A stretch of 64,000 nucleotides of DNA. Source: Isoperla grammatica. Its lineage: Eukaryota > Arthropoda > Insecta > Plecoptera > Perlodidae. The first letter of the stretch is position 1; the number at the start of each line of letters is the position of its first letter. A model generated the notes under the pieces. It saw only the letters and a program-made list of their open reading frames with translations. It did no database searches and was not told the origin of the DNA. The stretch spans positions 35,374,622-35,438,621 of the forward strand of contig OX246747.1 of the NCBI GenBank assembly GCA_945910005.1, read 5' to 3'. This document shows, piece after piece, positions 58,861 through 64,000 of the stretch. A program made the position numbers and the translations under genes.

Positions 58861-59370
58861 AAAAATAAGACAATCAAATTGCTTTCAAAATGTAACAGAA
58901 TGTGTTGTTGACTGTCCTTTGCAACATTTGGTTGTAGTCAAGTAAGAGTCGTTGCAATAAAATGTTGTACACACCGATTCACGAAACAATAGTCAAGTTT
59001 TCTTCGTATAGTATGATGGATTGGTTTTTGTTAGAGATCACCAGAAAGCTGACGATTTGGCAGAAATAACGAGATGTTCGTTTCACAACGTTTTAACCAT
59101 CCAAACAGCCAATCAAAAGAAGATAATACCTTGTACAATGTATATAAGTGACCTCCACGCGGTTATCTGTCCTCGAGGAACTCTACCGACGAAGCCAATC
59201 ATTTCTATAACAAACGGCCGCATCATTATCATCTAATTATTGATCTTCTGTATGTATCGATCGACATTGTAGCAATCTCTAGACGATTCTCTAAAATGTG
59301 ACGAATTATTGTGGTAATTGGGTTCGATTTGGTGGTTACAGCTTCACCAAACACTCGTATCCTATAAAGG
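58861..59370. other. Single-copy segment
   Basis: No gene is accepted. An open frame at 59021-59236 lacks any recognised motif. Confidence 0.5.
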
Positions 59371-59378
59371 CAACCCAA

Positions 59379-59613
59379 GACAACCTTACATATGCTTTCG
59401 TCACAGGCGAGGCAGTCGTAGCCAACCAAGAAACCGTCCGAGACAAGCGCGCGCAGGTAACGATCGCTGATTGGCTAAACGAATTCGTCACTTTCGTCAC
59501 AGGCGAGGTATTCGTGTAGCCAATCAGCGACCGTTACCTGCGCGCGCTTGTCTCGGACGGTTTCTTGGCTGGCCTTACTGCCTCGCCTGTGACGATAGTA
59601 TAGGTAAGGTTGT
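59379..59613. mobile_element. 235-bp foldback with 8-bp target duplication (hAT-like)
   Basis: Direct repeat CAACCCAA flanks it (59371-59378 and 59614-59621). Termini are ACAACCTTA and its complement TAAGGTTGT, with one extra G on the left. The arms (cacaggcgaggcagt, ccaagaaaccgtccgagac, gcgcgcaggtaac, gctgattggct) pair almost to the centre. An 8-bp duplication fits the hAT superfamily. A second partial caggcgagg copy near the centre implies a nested inversion. Confidence 0.82.
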
Positions 59614-59621
59614 CAACCCAA

Positions 59622-59940
59622 CTTCGTCCGGGGGGTTGAGAGAGGGGGGGTGTAACAAATGACGACAAAACTTGCGAGCAAGTAGTCTTTGATGATTTTT
59701 CTATCAACATGTCACGCATCAAATAGCCTAGTCGACTACAGCATGTAAAATGTATAGGTATACCACTTACACATATTTCGCGAACCCAGTGAGGGTGGGA
59801 GGGAGGGAGTGCGTCAACAAATGATTGCAAGTACAAACGGGCAGGCAATTACTTTTGGATGTTTTTTCTTTCTTATCAACAAGACATGCATCAAACGGAC
59901 TAGTCGACCAACCAAGTACAGACACGCAAACTGTATATAC
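59622..59940 (+). repeat. Two diverged ~165-bp direct repeats
   Basis: Both copies run from a G-rich start (59630, 59794) through acaaatga, aagtacaaac or ttgcgagcaag, ttttctatcaaca or tttcttatcaaca, gcatcaaa, and tagtcgac to gtatatac or gtataggtata. Confidence 0.75.
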
Positions 59941-60765
59941 GTCCCGTATAAAAAAAATTAAATGACGGTTCGTGAAAAAGATGGTTTGAAATTTTAGAGA
60001 TGAAGGAGCGAGTCACTTTGAGCCACGTAACAAGGGTCTTTTTCTTACAATTTTCCTACATGAGAGTGCAATATACAAAGTACAGTAAATACTGTTGCGA
60101 CAACAACACACAACGTCACGTATAACAAAAAAATAAAATAACGGTTCGTGAAAAATTTAGAGATGACGGAGCAAGTCACTTTGAGCCACGTAATTAAGGT
60201 CTATCCGTTACAATTTTCCTACATGAGAGTGCAATATACAAAGTACAGCAAATACTGTTGCAACACACAATGTCCCGTATAAAAAAATAAAATAACGGTT
60301 CGTGAGAAATTTAGAGATGAAGGAGCAAGTCACTTTGAGCCACGATTATGAAGGCCAATCCGTTACAATTTTCCTATATGAGAGTGCAATACAAAGTACA
60401 GTAAATACTATTGCGACAACAACACACAACGTCCCGTATATAAAAAATAAAATAACGGTTCGTGAGAAATTTAGAGATGAAGGAGCAAGTCACTTTGAGC
60501 CACGATTATGTAGGCCAATCCGTTACAATTTTCCTATATGAGAGTGCAATACAAAGTACAGTAAATACTATTGCGACAACAACACACAACGTCCCGTATA
60601 AAAAAAATAAAATAACGGTTCGTGAGAAATTTAGAGATGAAGGAGCGAGTCACTTTGAGCCACGATAATAAAGGCCTATCCGTTACAATTTTTCTATATG
60701 AGAGTGCAATGTATACAAAGTACAGAAAATACTGTTGCGACAACAACATATTGCAATTACTACAC
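59941..60765 (+). repeat. ~160-bp minisatellite (five copies)
   Basis: gtcccgtataaaa or its variants start copies at 59941, 60115, 60272, 60431 and 60591. The last three are nearly identical. Each contains aacggttcgtgagaaattta, gagtcactttgagccacg and tacatgagagtgcaatac-type words. The frames over it repeat at 160-bp steps and are not considered genes. Confidence 0.95.
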
Positions 60766-61775
60766 AGCTACAAGTATACAGCAATTACTGTTTTTCGATG
60801 CGCATTTCACCACGTGAGGTTCACGTGAGGTTTATTGTGCACACACACAACATCCCACGACATAAGTTTGCCATACGAATCGATCGGACCGAAAGAAAAC
60901 CCCAATTAATACAATGTAAATATTATAGAGGGATTAATTACTGAAAACGAGAATTTTTATGTGAGGAGGCGACATTTTTCATAAAGATGGCTGTAAGCTA
61001 TACAACAACTACATTGTTGACTATACGCCCAGTACCAAAAGATGCATCATTTAGAGGGGGCGAGATGTGAATCAGGACGTAGGCATATTTTGGAGAAAAC
61101 AATTCAGAAACTATCATTCAAAATCAGAGCTAAAATAAAAAATAAAAAAAAAAAACTCCGTTGTTTTCGTTCACACTATAGATCCCCAAAGCGGCGATAC
61201 ATTTTACATGATCAAATCTGCAGAAACACAACTTTGAATCAACGAGCTCGCTGTGACGACCGAAAGACACACGTACACTGGATGACGTCACAAAACAGAC
61301 ACGCGCGCGAAAGAGTAAATCGAGGCCAATATTGTAGAACCAGACTGTACGTACGTACATACACAGGTCAAAGGAACGTATCAAGAATCAAGTATATACT
61401 ATCTTCACATACTATCTTCACTAGATAAGGTTCCAGAATACGAACAATTATATAATGAATAATGAAGATTCTAGTATAAATGGATGACACAATTATTATG
61501 ATTACAACCTACTAGTATAAATGGATGAGGACATAATTATCATTATAACTTACACCACATTGAGCAACAATTAAGTCAACTACAAGAGGTGGGAAAACCG
61601 AGAAGGAGACGACCTTTAAATGAAGACTTCACAAAACGATGGTGATTTTCAGCCAACCGCGATCCAGATTCAGATTCACGAAGTGTCTCAGCGAATGAGA
61701 CACACACGCTGTTGGTTGATTCGTTTCGGATACACAGATCGTCTCTAGTAGTTGGCGGCACGTTCACGTCAGCAA
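60766..61775. other. Segment without a recognised gene
   Basis: A 128-codon frame at 61042-61428 is lysine/arginine-rich because of an A-rich stretch and has no recognised domain. A ~51-bp duplication with tctagtataaatggatga lies at 61470 and again near 61512 (actagtataaatggatga). gtacgtacgtacat is at 61347. Confidence 0.5.
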
Positions 61776-62352
61776 GCATGTATTGCGCAATAGTTGGCTT
61801 TACATGTTTTCACCAACAAGCATGTATTGCGCGATAGTTGGCTACATGTTAACATCAACAAGCTTGTATTGCGCAATAGTTGGATACATGTTAACATCAA
61901 CAAGCATGTATTGCGCAATAGTTGGATCATGTTAACACCAACAAGCATTTATTGCGCAATCGTTGGCTTTACATGTTTTCACCAACAAGCATGTATTGCG
62001 CGATAGTTGGATCATGTTAACATCAACAAGCATGTATTGCGCAATAGTTGGCTTTACATGTTTCCACCAACAAGCATGTATTGCGCAATAGTTGGCTTTA
62101 CATGTTTCCACCAACAAGCATGTATTGCGCAATAGTTGGTTACATGTTAACATCAACAAGCATGTATTGCGCAATAGTTGGCTACATGTTAACACCAACA
62201 AGCATGTATTGCGCAATAGTTGGATACATGTTAACACCAACAAGCATGTATTGCGCAATAGTTGGATACATGTTAACATCAACAAGCATGTATTGCGCAA
62301 TAGTTGGATACATGTTAACATCAACAAGCATGTATTGCGCAATAGTTGGCAA
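61776..62352 (+). promoter_or_regulatory. 42-44-bp array of C/EBP-consensus palindromes (14 copies)
   Basis: Each unit reads roughly aagcatgtATTGCGCAATagt, then tggatacatgttaaca and tcaac. Twelve of 14 copies keep the exact 10-bp palindrome ATTGCGCAAT, from 61782-61791 to 62334-62343; two have GCGCGAT. ATTGCGCAAT is the classical optimal C/EBP bZIP site. GTTAAC is a second palindrome in most units. The 42-bp steps leave 14-residue repeat frames open on both strands; these are not taken as proteins. Whether bZIP proteins bind here is inference. Confidence 0.82.
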
Positions 62353-63034
62353 CATGACAGCAGATTCTATTGCGCAGTGTTCTGCGCAGCCAGCCCCAAA
62401 CACACACTTATACTTCATGTTCTTTCTTATTTACAAACTTTTATTTTTATTATTTATTAAAATTGCATTTCCACTGAATTTGATTTTATTTAATTTCTCT
62501 AATTGTTTTGCAAATTTCGCTAGCCAACTTTCTTTCCGAGCTGCCCTGCGTTGACGGGCTACAGCGCGACGGGCTACAGCGCGACGACTGTTTTACCCGG
62601 GATGAACAGTGTTGTAGGCGCGTCTGTTTGATAACCTACACTCATTCCCATAATATATATAGGCTACACAAGTAGAAACCTATATATATATATATGTATA
62701 TATACAAGTGAAAAACCTAATGCTCGTCTTGATTCCAAGTATGGAGGACATAAACTTGTGTTGCGCACGCAATAATAGATCTCTGTGTGGAGTTATAGAG
62801 GCTAAACAGTCGGTTGGGTATACTTCACGAAGAGTTGTCCGCTCATCGTCTAACTATGACGTCACACATGGTTCGGGGTCGTCACATCGCCACGCGGTCG
62901 TCAGACGACATTACAAGACGTGTGTTAGCACCTCGTGTGTACCTACTTTGCCACTGCTGTGCTTCATGTCCGTCAACATGTAGGGGGTACAAACAGACAG
63001 AGTCAAACGTACACGTAAGTCAACTATAAAACGC
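62353..63034. other. Segment without a recognised gene
   Basis: It holds a short duplication gacgggctacagcgc (62553 and 62568), A/T-rich DNA, and an exact CRE at 62857-62864. No gene is recognised in the open frame at 62708-62983. Confidence 0.5.
62680..62704. repeat. (TA)n microsatellite
   Basis: TATATATA run with one TG interruption, preceded by a shorter run near 62651. Confidence 0.95.
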
Positions 63035-63088
63035 TGACGTCAGGCTCGATTAGAAATGACGTCATGCTCTCGGGTAGAAATGACGTCA
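63035..63088. promoter_or_regulatory. Triplet of exact CREs
   Basis: TGACGTCA at 63035, 63057 and 63081, spaced 22 and 24 bp. The stretch between is ggctcgattagaaa and gctctcgggtagaaa, so this is a tripled ~23-bp unit. A CTATAAAA word lies just upstream (63024). Confidence 0.75.
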
Positions 63089-63239
63089 CGAGCTCGATTT
63101 GAAAGTCCGCCTAGCAACAAACAATTGGTTGTTATATTTCGAAAGTTCGTAGTCTGTGGTGTAGCACGGCCTTGTACTAACCCTCGAGTGGTAAATTGTG
63201 AATGGAAGGACATAGAGTTAGAGTATTTCTAGAGTATGG

Positions 63240-64000
63240 AGTAACACGGATAAGGCTCACGACTTGGGGTTGTAGTTACACCTGCCAATTCCCTTTGTCC
63301 ACTTCCCTAGACACCCAATGATTTAGGCTACAGTCCGGTACCACGCACAAAGAAGATGTTGGTTGGATCCGTATTAACACGGATATGGTTCACGACCTGA
63401 GGTTGGTAGTAGCAGCTACCTATTCCCTTTGTCCGCTTCCCTAGACACCCAATGATTTAGGCTACAGCCTGGTACCACGCACAAAGAAGATGGTGGTTGG
63501 ATCTGTATTAACACGGATATGGTTCACGACCTGAGGTTGGTAGTAGCAGCTACCTATTCCCTTTGTCCGCTTCCCTAGACACCCAATGATTTAGGCTACA
63601 GCCTGGTACCACGCACAAAGAAGATGGTGGTTGGATCTGTATTAACAAGGATAGGATTCACGATCAAGGGTTGGTAGTCGCAGCTACCTATTCCCTTTGT
63701 CCGCTTCCCTAGACACCCAATGATTAAGGCTACAGTCCGGTACCACGCGCAAAGAAGATGTCGGTTGGATCCGTATTAACAAGGATAGGGTTCACGATCA
63801 GGGGTTGGTAGTTGCAGCTACCTATTCCCTTTGTCCGCTTCCCTAGACACCCAATGATTTAGGCTACAGTCCGGTACCACGCACAAAGAAGATGTCGGTT
63901 GGATCCGTATTAACAAGGATAGGATTCACGACCTGAGGTTGGTAGTAGCAGCTACCTATTCCCTTTGTCCGCTTCCCTAGACACCCAATGATTAAGGCTA
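63240..64000 (+). repeat. 134-bp minisatellite running off the window
   Basis: attaaca starts copies at 63373, 63507, 63641 and onward every 134 bp. Each contains ggatatggttcacgacc, gttggtagtagcagctacc, ccctttgtccgcttcccta and gacacccaatgattta. The first copy (63240) is diverged. The array continues beyond 64000. Confidence 0.96.

Noticed and set aside
61042..61428. Basic 128-codon frame as a nuclear protein
   Set aside because: The lysine run comes from an A-rich stretch and there is no recognised domain or supporting repeat-free homologue.
62048..62554. 168-codon frame with a 14-residue repeat
   Set aside because: It comes from the 42-bp spacing of the array. Comparable frames are open on the other strand and in a second plus frame.
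1..64000. Giant virus or bacterial origin
   Set aside because: There are no dense genes, no ribosome binding sites and no viral core genes. Microsatellites, MITEs and a LINE fragment fit an animal nuclear genome.

Overview
This 64-kb window is almost entirely repetitive, non-coding eukaryotic nuclear DNA, most probably from an invertebrate animal. The evidence is long (TG)n, (GACA)n and poly-C/poly-G tracts, abundant minisatellites, TTAA-flanked and 8-bp-duplication DNA transposon derivatives, a decayed LINE fragment, and CpG that is not depleted as it is in vertebrates. I found no rRNA or tRNA gene, no CRISPR array, and no protein-coding gene I could defend. Most open frames are translations of tandem repeats whose period is near a multiple of three, and the inspected shared ones open on GTG or TTG. 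The species cannot be named from the sequence.

Positions 1-42663 hold a head-to-tail macrosatellite: unit U1 (1-18643), unit U2 (18644-36738, 18,095 bp) and the first 5.9 kb of unit U3 (36739-42663). U1 and U2 are collinear from end to end. Each unit is a fixed series of about a dozen unrelated minisatellite blocks separated by single-copy DNA. In order these are a CCAAT/CRE array, a CRE/X-box array, a TG tract, an ~83-94-bp array, a foldback element, an ~85-bp array, a 139-bp array, poly-C plus a 70-bp array, an 88-bp palindromic array, a poly-C array, G-rich blocks, and 21-, 83-, ~121- and ~170-bp arrays. Block copy number differs between units. U2 carries a 720-bp TTAA-flanked MITE that is absent from U1, and a nine-copy 53-bp array that is a single copy in U1.

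Positions 42664-54290 hold different DNA: two larger members of the foldback family (with 41-bp GC-rich hairpins, one of them enclosing a LINE reverse-transcriptase C-terminus), poorly characterised single-copy sequence, and arrays of 26, 110, 50 and 27 bp. The 110-bp array (50.6-53.2 kb, about 23 copies) is the largest simple array. Positions 54290-57760 are an inverted, diverged copy of the CRE/X-box to CCAAT/CRE part of the macrosatellite, closest in layout to U2.

Positions 57760-64000 hold a pyrimidine-rich array interrupted by a 372-bp TTAA foldback element, a 235-bp foldback with an 8-bp target duplication, an ~160-bp array, a 42-44-bp array with twelve perfect ATTGCGCAAT (C/EBP-consensus) palindromes, a CRE triplet, and a 134-bp array that runs off the end.

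The recurring theme is dense palindromic bZIP-type motifs: at least 14 exact TGACGTCA in U1 alone, several of them in single-copy DNA, often with CCAAT or RFX-type X-box motifs. Whether the locus is a regulatory or transcribed macrosatellite or simply unstable DNA cannot be decided from sequence alone.
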